A stretch of DNA of 15,434 bases from Baffinella frigidus. Lineage: Eukaryota; Cryptophyceae; Cryptomonadales; Baffinellaceae. Positions 15,286 through 15,434 of the stretch are shown one piece after another (position 1 is the stretch's first letter; each line of letters opens with the position of its first letter). A program made the translations under genes and the position numbers. The stretch spans positions 346,727 to 362,160 of the forward strand of contig MU646364.1 in NCBI GenBank assembly GCA_026770585.1, in the 5' to 3' direction. The notes beneath the pieces were generated by a model, which saw only the letters and a program-made list of their open reading frames with translations, was not told where the DNA came from and ran no database searches.

Positions 15286-15434
15286 GTGACCTGGTTGGTT
15301 CAGGCGAATGGAATGCCGTTGGAACGGGCGCAGGACGGCAGGCAGCGAGCGGTGCGATAACGGGGCACTGGAAGTGTCGGGGAGAGGGGGGGGCTGAGAG
15401 TGTGTGCAGGAAGGGGGGTGGGGGGGCAGCGCGC
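15286..15434 (+). other. Window end: intron or unrecognised sequence
   Basis: After the GTGACC donor the sequence is G-rich (GGAGAGGGGGGGGCTGAG, GGGGGGTGGGGGGGC). No S6 or GGGIGD-type filter is seen, so the pore exons must lie further downstream. Confidence 0.5.

Overview
The window is a nuclear-type eukaryotic genomic segment. On the + strand it carries an internal part of one large, intron-dense gene. Translating the chain of small exons gives about 994 residues that match, in order, the C-terminal half of inositol 1,4,5-trisphosphate receptor / ryanodine receptor (IP3R/RyR) calcium-release channels. The best anchors are LRFLQLLCEGHN (RIH-associated domain), QNPCYANQ, CFFQIPSVCRYLS, the hydrophobic exons from 12043 on, and NVTRAVSSRSQTL (S4-S5 linker and S5). 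The ligand-binding N-terminus lies upstream of the window. The S6/pore filter and the stop codon lie downstream.

Layout: exons 1-9 (211-5308) are helical ARM/RIH-type solenoid. Exons 10-12 (5640-6625) match the IP3R region before the RIH-associated domain. Exons 13-20 (6981-10210) are the RIH-associated domain and an acidic linker. Exons 21-24 (10512-11685) are the pre-membrane linker. Exons 25-30 (12043-15091) hold the membrane segments up to S5 and the start of the following loop. Exon 31 (15260-15285) is tentative. All 31 acceptors are CAG, 29 of 31 exons end in G, 22 of 30 introns are phase 0, and the non-zero phases also match across every junction.

The introns (168 to 909 bases) are filled with degenerate telomere-type CCCTAAA repeats, microsatellites and minisatellites. 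Most strikingly, they hold local 'echoes' of their own splice boundaries: at least 12 of 30 introns carry one or more diverged copies of the adjacent exon edge. One 45-base exon cassette is present three times with its own CAG acceptor and GTAT donor each time. One intron (5754-6015) is a telomere-like array from end to end and uses a GC donor.

Organism: GC-rich, with many short exons, GTG-type donors, TTTAGGG-type repeats and an IP3R-like gene (a family absent from land plants). This suggests an alga or other protist, for example a photosynthetic alveolate such as a chromerid, a green alga or a stramenopile. The sequence alone does not decide between them. I see no second gene, no RNA gene, no CRISPR array and no transposase. 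The minus-strand open frames are shadows or low-complexity translations.
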